The notes under the pieces: model-generated
What the model saw: the letters and a program-made list of their open reading frames with translations, nothing else
Databases searched by the model: none
What the model was told of the DNA's origin: nothing
Program-made: the position numbers and the translations under genes
Shown here: positions 17,462-26,737 of the stretch, piece by piece
Position numbering within the stretch: position 1 is the first letter of the stretch
Layout of the letters: every line of letters begins with the position of its first letter
DNA from: Planctomycetota bacterium
GTDB taxonomy: Bacteria; Planctomycetota; Phycisphaerae; Phycisphaerales; SM1A02
Direction: 5' to 3'
DNA length: 54,186 bases
Assembly: GCA_022574595.1 (NCBI GenBank)
Contig: JACZRS010000016.1
Span: 69,589-123,774, forward strand

Positions 17462-19474
17462 TTAGGAACACGGCCCCCAATTTGCGAACAGTATGAGTAG
17501 GTCCGCAGTTCCCACTGATCCACTGCCATCAAAGTCAGCTGTACCAGCCGTTCCCCACTGTGCGAACAACTCAAGAAGATCGGATGTGCCTACAGAATTA
17601 TTATCATCAAGATCCCACGGACATGGAGGAGCTGCACTATTGCCGATTAGCTTGTTTACTATGTGCATATCTGCGCAGGGGATACAATCTGGAATATCTG
17701 CGATATCAATAAAAGTAGGTATGCCACAGGCATCTGAGCGTATGTATCCAGGTGCAGTTTGATCCTCAGCATTACTTCCAACCCAAACACCTGTAATGCC
17801 ATCAGTATCAGGAAATGCTATCTCGCTGACAAGTACAATATCAGGATCAATTGAAATCGGAGGGTTAAAAGTCACGAGCATTAATTCTTGAGTTGTGCCA
17901 GCCTTAACTAAAAGTGATTGTGAGCCGAGCAACACTAGATCCTTTCCAGGTGCAATAGGCATAGCGCCATCGATGTCTTCATATAAATTAATGGTTGCAA
18001 TTACATCTGCGGTGTTATTTGATTCAATCCCCCATACAACGCAGCTTAGCTCATACGCTTGTTTGGGTATTAGAACTGATAAATCATAAGATCTGGCGTA
18101 TGCGTTATCCGCAGTAGTTCCCGGCACTGAGCCTAAACATGCAAGTGAATTACCAATAAGGATTGAATCACTGACATTCTGAGACAAAGTGGTATTTCCC
18201 GGTGGGCAATTGGCCAACTGTGTTATTACAATTTGGCCCAAACCTGCAGGTATTTGGGCAGCGGGGAAGCTTCCAGCACGTATTTTATAGCATTGACCAG
18301 TTGAACCAATAAAGCTCACTTTTGATTGTTCGAAACAAGAATCATCATTGCAAACCAGAGCATCTGCAGGTGTTGGGCATTGACATCCATCGTATACCGC
18401 TAACTTCGTATCAAAAGAAGAACCACACATGGATACTTCATATGTACCATCTTCGGGAGCAACAAAATCATACCAAATATCATTGGCGATATTTGCTTGA
18501 TTTAGGAAATCGCAGGTAGCATTTGGAACTCCATCGGTTGTGGCATTTGTGTTATCAAAAATAACGAAACTATCTAGCACCATTTCTAGTGCATCAGCAC
18601 AATTGTCATTTTCAGGTGGTAGAACTGGCACAAATTCTTCAACTGTGAAGAATCCAGTTCCCGTAAACGGTCCTTGTCCTCCGATTCTAATCTTGTAACA
18701 ACTACCCAACTGAACATCAAAGATAACTTCCGCGCCAAAGCCTGGGCAATTGAGACCAGCAGAATCGCAGCCAATTAATGTATCAGGATTAGCCGGACAG
18801 CTGCAGCCCGGATACACAGCTATTTCAGTGTAGTAGTCAACACTATCACAAGTGTGAACCCGTGCAGTTCCAGTAAATGTTGCGATGTAGTTGTACCAAA
18901 CATCTCTATTTAAGCCCGGATCAATAACTTGACCACAAGGCGTCCCAAGTTGATCAGGACCATCGGCAGTAGCACACAGCGTAGAAAAGGATAAATCGCC
19001 TTCAAAAATCACTATTGCATCAGCGCAATCATCATTAGCTGGTTCATCCCCAGGCGCACAAATGCACATATTCTGTGCCTGAGCTGCACACGTAGCGTCC
19101 CATTCGTTAACACAGCATTCGGGATCTATATCACAAACAATTCCACAACAAGCAGCATCTTCACAGCCGGGCGTGTCATTCGGCGCTAAGCAATCACCAA
19201 AGCCGGGACCACAAAATTCACATTGTATCTCACCAAGTTCTGCGCACAAAGCATCCCATTCGATTTCGCAGCACATAGGATCACTCACACAAATAAATTC
19301 GCAGCAAGACTGAAATCTGCATCCGGGTGTGCCTAGTGTAGCTTCAATACAATTGCCTCCCGCTGGGTTCGGGCAATTTTCAAAGGGCTGTCCATATCCT
19401 GCTGAGCACACCAATAAGATAACTGCGCTCATTACAAAAAGGGTGCTGCTGCAGATACTATGCCTCTTGATCAT
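17462..19474 (-). CDS. large secreted Cys-rich protein with dockerin-like tail
   Basis: The 670 residues begin with a signal peptide (cut near GYGQ at 29), followed by two copies of a nine-cysteine module at about 42-85 and 95-137. Next are two related beta-domains (about 146-280 and 288-425), each running NDNCADAL...DIWY...G(T/A)...C.S...T.LAVY..C.CP...YKIR.G, similar in layout to bacterial pre-peptidase C-terminal domains. A further beta-domain comes next, then a dockerin-like tail (CPWDLDDNNSVGTSDLLELF and DFDGSGSVGTADLLILFANWG). Exported; function unknown. It is a paralogue of the next gene, 19798-21852. Confidence 0.88.
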   Translation of the reverse strand: MIKRHSICSSTLFVMSAVILLVCSAGYGQPFENCPNPAGGNCIEATLGTPGCRFQSCCEFICVSDPMCCEIEWDALCAELGEIQCEFCGPGFGDCLAPNDTPGCEDAACCGIVCDIDPECCVNEWDATCAAQAQNMCICAPGDEPANDDCADAIVIFEGDLSFSTLCATADGPDQLGTPCGQVIDPGLNRDVWYNYIATFTGTARVHTCDSVDYYTEIAVYPGCSCPANPDTLIGCDSAGLNCPGFGAEVIFDVQLGSCYKIRIGGQGPFTGTGFFTVEEFVPVLPPENDNCADALEMVLDSFVIFDNTNATTDGVPNATCDFLNQANIANDIWYDFVAPEDGTYEVSMCGSSFDTKLAVYDGCQCPTPADALVCNDDSCFEQSKVSFIGSTGQCYKIRAGSFPAAQIPAGLGQIVITQLANCPPGNTTLSQNVSDSILIGNSLACLGSVPGTTADNAYARSYDLSVLIPKQAYELSCVVWGIESNNTADVIATINLYEDIDGAMPIAPGKDLVLLGSQSLLVKAGTTQELMLVTFNPPISIDPDIVLVSEIAFPDTDGITGVWVGSNAEDQTAPGYIRSDACGIPTFIDIADIPDCIPCADMHIVNKLIGNSAAPPCPWDLDDNNSVGTSDLLELFAQWGTAGTADFDGSGSVGTADLLILFANWGPCS

Positions 19475-19738
19475 TATTCGATCTCCATATCCTATTCTCT
19501 CCCCTGCTCAAGTTTCAGGCTCTGGAAGTCTAGCCCCACATATGGATGCACATACAGGGCAATGCTTGCAGATTAAGTATACGGAGGGTATGGCCCTGTC
19601 AGTTGCGAAATTCCCAATTTGAAATTACCTAATTTAAGTAGCTGGCGCAGATGGAGCCCTCAATCCTCTATATAACCTTTGCTGATCCGATAATGGGACT
19701 AAAGATAAGAAGCTATAAGCTTCTACTCGAAATAATTG

Positions 19739-19766
19739 AAAAACCCCCAGCCAAGTGACTGGGGGG
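19739..19766 (-). terminator. rho-independent terminator of the 19798-21852 gene
   Basis: Read on the minus strand: stem CTGGGGG inside a longer GC-rich arm, an eight-base loop TCACTTGG, the matching arm C-x-x CCCCCAG reversed, then TTTTT. On the plus strand this is AAAAACCCCCAG, loop, CTGGGGGG. It sits 32 bases beyond the leftward gene's stop. A classic intrinsic terminator. Confidence 0.85.
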
Positions 19767-19797
19767 AGGAAATTACTATTAAATTACATTATGCAGA

Positions 19798-21852
19798 TTA
19801 CGGGCATAGCCCCCAATTTGCGAACAAGATCAGCAGGTCGGAGGTCGATACACCTCCACCATCGAAATCGGCCGGGGTGCCCACCTGGCCCCATTGTGAG
19901 AAGAGGGCTAGCAAATCACCGGTACCAACTGCACCAGAGTCGTCCAAATCCCACGGACATGGAGTGCCGCCACCAGCAACCACCCGGTACGCAAGATTCG
20001 TAGGCGGATCAATCTGTTGGAATCCATTCGGGAAACCGAAACCCCCGTTCGGATTAGCTTGATGACCGTTGGGTCCGTTGCCGGATCCATCAATCGTCGA
20101 ACCGGAAATGGCCGACTGTCCCCCGCCTGCACCGAAGTCCAGTGAGGGTATGACCGCGATCCAGTAAGTTCCCGGCGATAGCGTGATTGATCCTGGGCCG
20201 GGTGACGTAAGATCAATGTGGAACAAGAAATTTCCATCATCAGCATCAAAAGGATCAACGAGTGTCACCGCAACAGATGCCAAGCTGGCAACATCACCGG
20301 TTAAATTCATTCCGGCAGCTTCGGGGGAACTGTAGATCTGCAATGCATAGTTGGTGATGAGCGTTGCCGAATCGAATCCATTGAATCCTGCACCAACTAC
20401 ATCCACGCACGATAGTGTGACATCCGGACCTTTCGGTACTATGAAGTCGTCGAGCGCAGCAATGTCAGAGACATCGTTGGCCGCATCAAAATCTTGCGAT
20501 GCAAAAGTGCCCTGACCGGCCGTAGCGCTGTAGTCAGGGCCAATCTGGTCAAGAAGCACCTTACCGCCTTCGTCACAGATATCGAATTGTGTCACTGCTA
20601 TGCTTCCCGAGCCACCATCAGTCCCAGGACTGCTACCGACGCGGATCAAATATTCTTGCCCCACCGACACCTCGAACTCGACAATAGATTGCAGACCGCA
20701 ACCATCATCGTCACAGGCGATTGGCTCTGAAACGGGCGGGCAAACAGTAGCTTCATAGACAGCCAACTTCGTATCGAAACTACTTGCACACACATTTACC
20801 TGCATTGTACCAGACACTGGTGAGATAAAGCTATACCAGATATCGCGGTCTATGTTATCGCTTCCGCCAAAGTTACAGACGGGGCTAGGTGTGCCGTCTA
20901 CCGTAGCTTCAATGTTAATGAACTGAACGCTCTGGTTGAGTCCGATAGAGATGGCGGAGGCACAATCATCGTTGCTAGGAGGACCAAGAGGTTCTATAAT
21001 CAGGGTGCCTGTGCCTGTAGAGGCATATCGACCGCCCAGATTAATTAAATAGCTGTTACCCTGGATTGCCACGAAAATGACTTCAGAGCCATTTGCCCCG
21101 GCGCATCCACCTCCAATTTCGTTACAATCAAAGACTGTTGCAGCGTCCGGAGGGCAGGTACCGTCATCAAACACGGCGAGTTGTGTTACGTAGTCAGCTC
21201 CGCAAGTATGTATGCGCACCGGCCCGTCTCCGGAAGCAGTGTAGCGGTACCAAATGTCGGCTCCGACGCCGGGTACAGCGCCACCCTTATTTTCACACTC
21301 AGTATTGGGAAGTGCCGGACCGTCAGCTGTACTGCACTGAGTCGTAAAGTCAATCATTCCTTCGGTGATGTCAATTGCGTCTATGCAATCATTATTTTCT
21401 GGTGCATCTCCAGGTGTGCAATTGCATAGCTCATTTGCTTCAGTAGCACAGATACCATCCCAATCAGTATTACAGCAGTATGCATCTATGTTGCAAACCG
21501 TATTGCAGCAATCTGCATCATCACAAAATGGAGTGCCATTTCCGCCTGCCACAAAGCAATCACCACATGATAAAATACCACACTCCGTGCAATCATCAAT
21601 ACATTGCGCAAATGCCAAGTCCGCACAAAGCTGATCCCACTCTACGTCGCAGCAAAAAGAATCAATAGCGCAAACTATCTCGCAGCATTTAGCATCAGTA
21701 CATCCAGGAATACGCGGTGTAGCTTCAAAACAGTCCCCACCGTGTAAGTTCGGACAGGTATCAAACTGCGCGCTTGCTCCTGTACACATAACCAGCCCCG
21801 CAACTAAAAAAGCAACTGAGCCCTTGAGCAACTTTGACGTAAATAAAGACAT
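19798..21852 (-). CDS. large secreted Cys-rich protein with dockerin-like tail (paralogue)
   Basis: The 684 residues share the architecture of the upstream-lying paralogue 17462-19474. A signal peptide (cut near ASAQ at 29) is followed by two nine-cysteine modules (about 41-84 and 99-143), two beta-domains of the NDDCASAI...DIWY...DTKLAVYE type, and a longer beta-domain. The tail is dockerin-like (CPWDLDDSGAVGTGDLLALF and DFDGGGVSTSDLLILFANWG). In the final repeat one residue of the Ca-loop appears lost (DFDGGGVS against DFDGSGSVG in the paralogue). It ends at a clear intrinsic terminator. Exported; function unknown. Confidence 0.88.
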   Translation of the reverse strand: MSLFTSKLLKGSVAFLVAGLVMCTGASAQFDTCPNLHGGDCFEATPRIPGCTDAKCCEIVCAIDSFCCDVEWDQLCADLAFAQCIDDCTECGILSCGDCFVAGGNGTPFCDDADCCNTVCNIDAYCCNTDWDGICATEANELCNCTPGDAPENNDCIDAIDITEGMIDFTTQCSTADGPALPNTECENKGGAVPGVGADIWYRYTASGDGPVRIHTCGADYVTQLAVFDDGTCPPDAATVFDCNEIGGGCAGANGSEVIFVAIQGNSYLINLGGRYASTGTGTLIIEPLGPPSNDDCASAISIGLNQSVQFINIEATVDGTPSPVCNFGGSDNIDRDIWYSFISPVSGTMQVNVCASSFDTKLAVYEATVCPPVSEPIACDDDGCGLQSIVEFEVSVGQEYLIRVGSSPGTDGGSGSIAVTQFDICDEGGKVLLDQIGPDYSATAGQGTFASQDFDAANDVSDIAALDDFIVPKGPDVTLSCVDVVGAGFNGFDSATLITNYALQIYSSPEAAGMNLTGDVASLASVAVTLVDPFDADDGNFLFHIDLTSPGPGSITLSPGTYWIAVIPSLDFGAGGGQSAISGSTIDGSGNGPNGHQANPNGGFGFPNGFQQIDPPTNLAYRVVAGGGTPCPWDLDDSGAVGTGDLLALFSQWGQVGTPADFDGGGVSTSDLLILFANWGLCP

Positions 21853-22143
21853 GCTTCGTCCTCCAACGATATGTGTGACCCGCTAAAATTTTGCCCCTAC
21901 TGAAAATATTGACATGACCCCACAGTCAATGCCAATGGCGTTCTTTCTATAAGTATAATGTGTGATTCTGGCCAATATCAGCCTTTAACTCTCATATTTC
22001 ATAAAATTATGTAGAATCAGCCTTTAGATAGGCTTCAAAGGCCAATACGTGCTAATAGCAGCATCATTTTAGGTTGCTCCTGCTTGTGGACAATCAAGCA
22101 AATCCTCTATTTACTACCTAGAAGCTGTCTACTCTTGATGCCA

Positions 22144-22239
22144 CTATGCCTTGATGGCATGGTGCCTAAAGCTACAGCAAGGTTCCCAGTTGGCAAATAG
22201 GATTAATAGATCTGCACTATTGACGGTTCCATTGCCATC
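22144..22239 (-). pseudogene. orphan dockerin-tail remnant
   Basis: On the minus strand this reads DGNGTVNSADLLILFANWEPCC and then runs to a stop at 22144. It is a single dockerin-like repeat with no preceding gene: the frame meets a stop two codons upstream. The final Gly of ANWG is changed to Glu. It is a leftover of a deleted dockerin-tailed gene. Confidence 0.8.
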
Positions 22240-22270
22240 TTGTTATTAAACTGCGAGTTGGTAGTTTGGC

Positions 22271-22348
22271 CATAGGGCTTGACCCTATGTCGTTGTGTAA
22301 AAATGCGCTTAGAAAACGCATTCACCACTCACAGCGGGTCAAGCCCGC
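22271..22348. repeat. REPIN-like palindrome cluster
   Basis: Three hairpins in 78 bases: CATAGGG-CTTGA-CCCTATG at 22271-22289, AATGCG/CGCATT at 22302-22322, and GCGGG-TCAAG-CCCGC at 22334-22348. The first and third carry the same GGGCTTGACCC core in opposite orientations, so the pair can also fold into one long hairpin, as REPIN elements (paired inverted REPs) do. No nearby REP-associated transposase was recognised. Confidence 0.6.
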
Positions 22349-22368
22349 CGGCTAAATGGGATAATCTC

Positions 22369-23847
22369 TCACCCCGTAGAGGTGGAGGGTGTATCTGCGC
22401 TGAGCTGGCGGCGCATGATTTTGCCGGTTGGGTTGCGTGGCAGTTCATCTAAGACTCGTATCTCGCGCGGAACCTTAAATTGAGCTAGATGCTCCCGACA
22501 ATGAGTTCGAAGAGACATTTCATCAAAAGTTGCATCTTCAACCAGCTGAACGAAGGCCAGCGCAACTTCGCCGCGCGATGGATCTTCTACGCCGATCACC
22601 GCTGAATCATGGACCGATTCGTGTTTGTTCAGCACCTCTTCTATCTCACGCGGAAAGACGTTTTCCCCACCTATGATCAGCATCTCTTTAATTCTACCGG
22701 TTATATATAGGTGGCCATCATCATCGAGCCGCCCCATATCGCCGGTCTTGAAATACCCTTCATCGTCAAATACTTCTGCCGTAAGATCCGGCAGTTTGTA
22801 ATAGCCCTTCATAATATTAGGACCGCGCACACATACTTCGCCATCTTCATTTGGACCCAGCACATTACCATCGGGATCTACGATTTTTTCGTCTACATCT
22901 GGTATAGCCATGCCCACGGAATTTTCTCTGTGTTCATGTGGCCTGCACCAATTAGTAACCGGACCGGTTTCGGTTAAACCATATCCCTGCTCAATCTTTA
23001 AATTGAAGCGTTCCAGGAAACCATCAAACACCGCAGCCGGTAAAGGTTCGCCACCAGAGACAATAAATCGAAGCGACTTGAAATCGTCCGCAGTTGCCTG
23101 CTTTGAATGTAGCAATGCGTTAAACAATGAAGGAATTGCGATCAATGCGGTAGGCCTGTGCTTGCGCAGAATATCGAGCATTTTTCGTGGATTGAATCTA
23201 GCCGTGTAAACCACCTTGCACCCAAGTGATAGTGGCAGCAAAGTCAGTATGGTCAGGCCGAAGCTATGAAATTGTGGCAATACACCAATGAGAATATCCG
23301 TAGGCCTAAAGTCCGCCCATTGCGTACATTGGCGAACATTCGAAGCGAGGTTAGCTGAAGTGAGCATTACACCTTTGGGCTTACCTGATGTTCCGGAGGT
23401 ATAGAGCATTACGGCTACGTGGTCGTAGGGCGTGCTCTTTATTCGCCTAAGCGGCGGCAAGCCTCGGAATTTAATCTTATCTAAACGCAATTGCTTAATT
23501 GAATCGGGCAGGGAATCAAATTGCTCTACCATCGGGGTAACAGTCACGACCGTATCAATCTCAGCATCATCACACACATACTTCAGATCATCCGCTTTGA
23601 GTAGATAGTTAAGCGGTACCACAGTCCGTCCAAGCATCCATGATGCAATCATGGCCATGGGGAACAGGCCTGATGTGGGGAGCATAATTCCAATATGCGG
23701 AGCGTCCGTCGAGCTTTTTATTACCTTAGCCAGATGAAGCGCTCCAAAATATAGCTTGTATGCTGGCCAATCACCTTGATCATCAACAACAGCTATCCGC
23801 CTGGGGTTGAAGATCAAAGGCCTGACGATTGCGCGCGCGATTTTCAT
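22369..23847 (-). CDS. AMP-dependent acyl-CoA synthetase (long-chain fatty acid-CoA ligase type)
   Basis: Activates a carboxylic acid, probably a fatty acid, to its CoA thioester via an acyl-AMP. The P-loop-like TSGTSGKPKG motif is at 150-159, then GYGLTETGPV, and the hinge region YFKTGDMGRLDDDGHLYITGR. The C-terminal domain has KEMLIIGGENVFPREIE and the catalytic lysine in NPTGKIMRR. It has 492 residues, normal for the class; substrate not determinable. It is divergent from the SPOR-lipoprotein gene with 53 bases between. Confidence 0.93.
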   Translation of the reverse strand: MKIARAIVRPLIFNPRRIAVVDDQGDWPAYKLYFGALHLAKVIKSSTDAPHIGIMLPTSGLFPMAMIASWMLGRTVVPLNYLLKADDLKYVCDDAEIDTVVTVTPMVEQFDSLPDSIKQLRLDKIKFRGLPPLRRIKSTPYDHVAVMLYTSGTSGKPKGVMLTSANLASNVRQCTQWADFRPTDILIGVLPQFHSFGLTILTLLPLSLGCKVVYTARFNPRKMLDILRKHRPTALIAIPSLFNALLHSKQATADDFKSLRFIVSGGEPLPAAVFDGFLERFNLKIEQGYGLTETGPVTNWCRPHEHRENSVGMAIPDVDEKIVDPDGNVLGPNEDGEVCVRGPNIMKGYYKLPDLTAEVFDDEGYFKTGDMGRLDDDGHLYITGRIKEMLIIGGENVFPREIEEVLNKHESVHDSAVIGVEDPSRGEVALAFVQLVEDATFDEMSLRTHCREHLAQFKVPREIRVLDELPRNPTGKIMRRQLSADTPSTSTG

Positions 23848-23900
23848 GTTGATGAATCCTTAGCCAATGTTGGCGAGTTTGCAGCAATGCGTACGATACT

Positions 23901-24734
23901 TTGTTAAGCATGACTAGCCAATTCGAGACAAAAAATACCGGAAGCGCCATCAAAGTGGCAGCTATGTTCTTTGCAATCTTAGTATTTTCTGGACTGTTTG
24001 CAGGCTGTGAATCAACCGGTTCGAAGCAGGCCTTAAATCGGGCTGTTGCGGACTACAACTCCCAGCACTATTTTCTAGCCCAAAAGCGTTCTGCTGCTGT
24101 GGCCAAGAAGGCCAATGGCACATTAAGGGACCAAGCTGCTTATTTAGCAGGACTTAGCGCATATCAGCTCGGTGACTTCGTAGAAGCTGAGTTGCAATTG
24201 ACCAAGGCCGCCAGATCGTCGGATCGAGTAACCTCCGGTCGCGCAAAGGCAGTCATGGGGCTATTGCGCGTAGATCAAGATAGGCCAGGCGACGCAGCCG
24301 GACTGTTAAATGAAGCTTCTATATCAATGCAGGGAGAAGATTCACACCAAGCTGCATTCCAAGCGGCTTTGGCACATGATAAAGCTGGCGGCCGAATTCC
24401 CGATTATGTCGCAGATCAGATTTATAGACATAGAGCTACTCAAAATGGCACACGATCTTCGCAAACCATGGTTGATCGAAAAGCCTTCTCATTACAAGTT
24501 GGTGCTTTTCACGAATTAAAAAGAGCTCAAACCGCAGCCAAGAAAATTGCTGGAGTTGCTCGAGCCAATGACCTTGGTAGAGTCAGAATCGTCAAGAAAC
24601 GCGATGATAGAGGTAGAATGCTGTTTATCGTGCAATTTGGGCGTTTCAATAGCAGGTTTGATGCAAAGGACTACCATAGGCAAATCGGCCGCAAGGACTT
24701 GATCGTGGCTCCCTTGGCAGAACCAACTTTATAA
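23901..24734 (+). CDS. lipoprotein with TPR-like region and C-terminal SPOR domain
   Basis: The N-terminal hydrophobic segment ends in a lipobox (GLFAGC, Cys36 counting from TTG 23901; an ATG at 23910 is the more likely start). Residues about 45-160 form helical TPR-like pairs (YNSQHYFLAQKRSA, YLAGLSAYQLGDFVEAEL). The last 80 residues are a SPOR domain (FSLQVGAFHELKRAQTAAKKI ... LFIVQFGRFNSRFDAKDY). SPOR domains bind denuded septal glycan, so the protein probably sits at the outer membrane or periplasm at the division site. TPR-SPOR lipoproteins are frequent in planctomycetes. Confidence 0.88.
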   Translation: MLSMTSQFETKNTGSAIKVAAMFFAILVFSGLFAGCESTGSKQALNRAVADYNSQHYFLAQKRSAAVAKKANGTLRDQAAYLAGLSAYQLGDFVEAELQLTKAARSSDRVTSGRAKAVMGLLRVDQDRPGDAAGLLNEASISMQGEDSHQAAFQAALAHDKAGGRIPDYVADQIYRHRATQNGTRSSQTMVDRKAFSLQVGAFHELKRAQTAAKKIAGVARANDLGRVRIVKKRDDRGRMLFIVQFGRFNSRFDAKDYHRQIGRKDLIVAPLAEPTL

Positions 24735-24801
24735 TTAATGCCCGATTCCAGCCCACTTTAGCATCCTACAGTGTAGAGAAGAGTTCTAAAAGGGAACCAT
24801 C

Positions 24802-25794
24802 ATGATGCTTCGGCTATGGAAGAACTTATTAGTAATTGGACTTCTTGCTTGTAGTTGTTCCGGACTGTTGGCCCAAAGTACCCAGCAAGATAATCAACGT
24901 GAAGCTAAAGCTAATGCTGAGAAAGAGCAGCTACCCAAGCTTCCAGCTAAAGGGCAAATACCACCAACGCCCAACAAGATTGGCGAGCCTACCGAAGGCA
25001 AAATAGCTTTTAGCGCCATGCAGCGAAACTATCGCATACAGATCCAGACTATTCGTCATAAGCATTTTGGCAAAATGAGAGTCGCCAAAATTCGCCAGCA
25101 AGGTATTGATCAAATAAAGGAGTTCACTGATCCTGCTGCCTATGAGCCATTAATAAAAGAGCTTGTTAAGGAAGCGGATGATGTAAGGCTTGCGCTGCTA
25201 GATCATTTCTCAGAGCAGGGAGATTATGGCCAAGGAGCTTTAGCTTGGCTTGCAGTCTATGAAAAGGATCCTGCGATCCGCAACGAATCCATGATGCGCT
25301 TAGTTGCACCAGCGACTGGTCCTGTACTGAGTGTACTAGATCAAGCTCTAAGAAGTCGTAATGATCACATTGCAACAAACGCAGGAGCCCTTGCCGGGGC
25401 TTTGAACGCTTTAGAAACAATTCCACTGTTGATCTTCGCTCAAGCTGCTACGAGCGCAGCAGATAGCAAAGGCGATATGGCTTGGATGGCTATTGAAACT
25501 CAGATAGTCTTTACTGCTGGAATTGAACCAGTTGTTGGTGATGGTGCAGCGGCATTTCGACCGATCCTAGGCGTTATTTCCGATGGATTTGTTCTTCGAA
25601 TCGTCGATGCAGTTGCGATTTCTTATAGAACTCAAATTCACATTTCATTAGTGGCAATGACAACGCACGATTGGGGACAATCAACGGAATATCTCGGATA
25701 CGATATGGGGAAGTGGCGAGAGTGGTATAACACCCAATATATCCCCTTTAAAAATGAGCAGGCATTGCTAGCTAAATTGGCAGAAGATTCTTAG
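24802..25794 (+). CDS. exported HEAT-like repeat protein of unknown function
   Basis: The 330 residues start with a signal segment (LLVIGLLACSCSGLLAQ). Cysteines at 17 and 19 make a lipoprotein possible, though the surrounding residues are not an ideal lipobox. A basic region follows, then helical pairs that look like HEAT/armadillo repeats (about 110-250: VRLALLDHFSEQGDYGQGAL). The protein closes with GYDMGKWREWYNTQY, a W-x-x-WY ending often seen in planctomycete HEAT-type proteins. It follows the SPOR lipoprotein by 67 bases on the same strand and could be co-transcribed. No enzymatic motif was found. Confidence 0.7.
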   Translation: MMLRLWKNLLVIGLLACSCSGLLAQSTQQDNQREAKANAEKEQLPKLPAKGQIPPTPNKIGEPTEGKIAFSAMQRNYRIQIQTIRHKHFGKMRVAKIRQQGIDQIKEFTDPAAYEPLIKELVKEADDVRLALLDHFSEQGDYGQGALAWLAVYEKDPAIRNESMMRLVAPATGPVLSVLDQALRSRNDHIATNAGALAGALNALETIPLLIFAQAATSAADSKGDMAWMAIETQIVFTAGIEPVVGDGAAAFRPILGVISDGFVLRIVDAVAISYRTQIHISLVAMTTHDWGQSTEYLGYDMGKWREWYNTQYIPFKNEQALLAKLAEDS

Positions 25795-25820
25795 CCGTAA
25801 TTGCTCTTGATTCAAATAAT

Positions 25821-26714
25821 TTAGTCATCGTGCGAGTGCGAATCTGCATCACTTTCACTTGCAGCTAACTGTGGCGTTTCCCATACAGCCCCTTGAGCAA
25901 TCCAACGTTCTAAAACCTTGATCTGTTCTTCAGTCAGAGCATCTCCCATTGGAGGCATCCGCTCATCTTCATCTTCATGGCGAATACGGAAAATAATCAA
26001 GCTGGAGGCTGGATCACCCGGAACGACAGCTGGTTCACCAGATCTACCACCTGCTAATAAATTAGTAATTGACATTTGATCTAATTTTCCAGATCGCTTG
26101 GCGCGCTTTGCGTTGTGACATTTCCAGCAATTTTCAGCAAAAATCGGCTTTACTTCGTTGCGGAAAAATGTCAGACGTGGATCTTCTGCAGGTACGGCAT
26201 CATCATTTCCCGTTTCAAATAGTCCCGCAAGCTGATCCGGCGTACCAGCACCGAATTCATAAACTAATCGCCCACCATGATCCGCAGTATTGGCAACCCA
26301 ACCTGCAACCCACATACTTCCTAAAACCGCAAGCCACGCAGAGCTGCGCCCAATCTTTGCTTTAGGCACAAAGCTTCCTGCGACTAGAATTAGCGATATA
26401 CCTGAGAAGATCCAAACCTTTTCGCCAAGTTCTTCGTGTTCATGCAACAGTGCTTCACCATCTTCTGACAACGACCCCTCTACTGCATCGTGTGCATCAT
26501 CACCGCTTTCTTTTGTAATGTAGCCACAACCTAAAAGTGCTATGAATAGTATGAGTGCAGCCCAACGAAATACCTTGCTCTTTGACCAAAATAGTGCCGC
26601 TAGAAATGTGATGATCGGGCCGATCACTGATAGGACAATCGGAAAATGATTGAACATAGCGTGTCGCATGGATGGATCATTCCAGGCATCGCTGAATTGT
26701 GATAATAGATTCAT
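25821..26714 (-). CDS. membrane protein with planctomycete-type cytochrome c domain
   Basis: The 297 residues begin with about four membrane segments (residues 20-165) in the layout of DUF2231-like proteins. A periplasmic monohaem domain follows, PIFAENCWKCHN giving the CxxCH haem site, then KLDQMS and GDPASSLIIFRIR. The likely axial Met is in ERMPPMG, and LTEEQIKVLERWI closes the domain. This is the layout of the planctomycete cytochrome c (PSCyt1-like) module. It probably carries electrons at the inner membrane. It ends convergently with the HEAT-like gene and is followed upstream by the PLP-enzyme gene on the same strand, 23 bases away. Confidence 0.86.
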   Translation of the reverse strand: MNLLSQFSDAWNDPSMRHAMFNHFPIVLSVIGPIITFLAALFWSKSKVFRWAALILFIALLGCGYITKESGDDAHDAVEGSLSEDGEALLHEHEELGEKVWIFSGISLILVAGSFVPKAKIGRSSAWLAVLGSMWVAGWVANTADHGGRLVYEFGAGTPDQLAGLFETGNDDAVPAEDPRLTFFRNEVKPIFAENCWKCHNAKRAKRSGKLDQMSITNLLAGGRSGEPAVVPGDPASSLIIFRIRHEDEDERMPPMGDALTEEQIKVLERWIAQGAVWETPQLAASESDADSHSHDD

Positions 26715-26737
26715 CGATTGTCTCCGTACTAGCCAGC

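Larger units (their letters stand above)
21853..22368. other. intergenic region with an orphan dockerin tail and REPIN-like palindromes
   Basis: No intact gene. From left to right it holds the promoter side of the Cys-rich gene, an AT-rich stretch with two copies of ATCAGCCTTTA (near 21975 and 22016), a 96-base remnant of a dockerin-encoding gene end, and three palindromes between 22271 and 22348. This is the end of the accessory block; ordinary genes resume at 22369. Confidence 0.6.
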
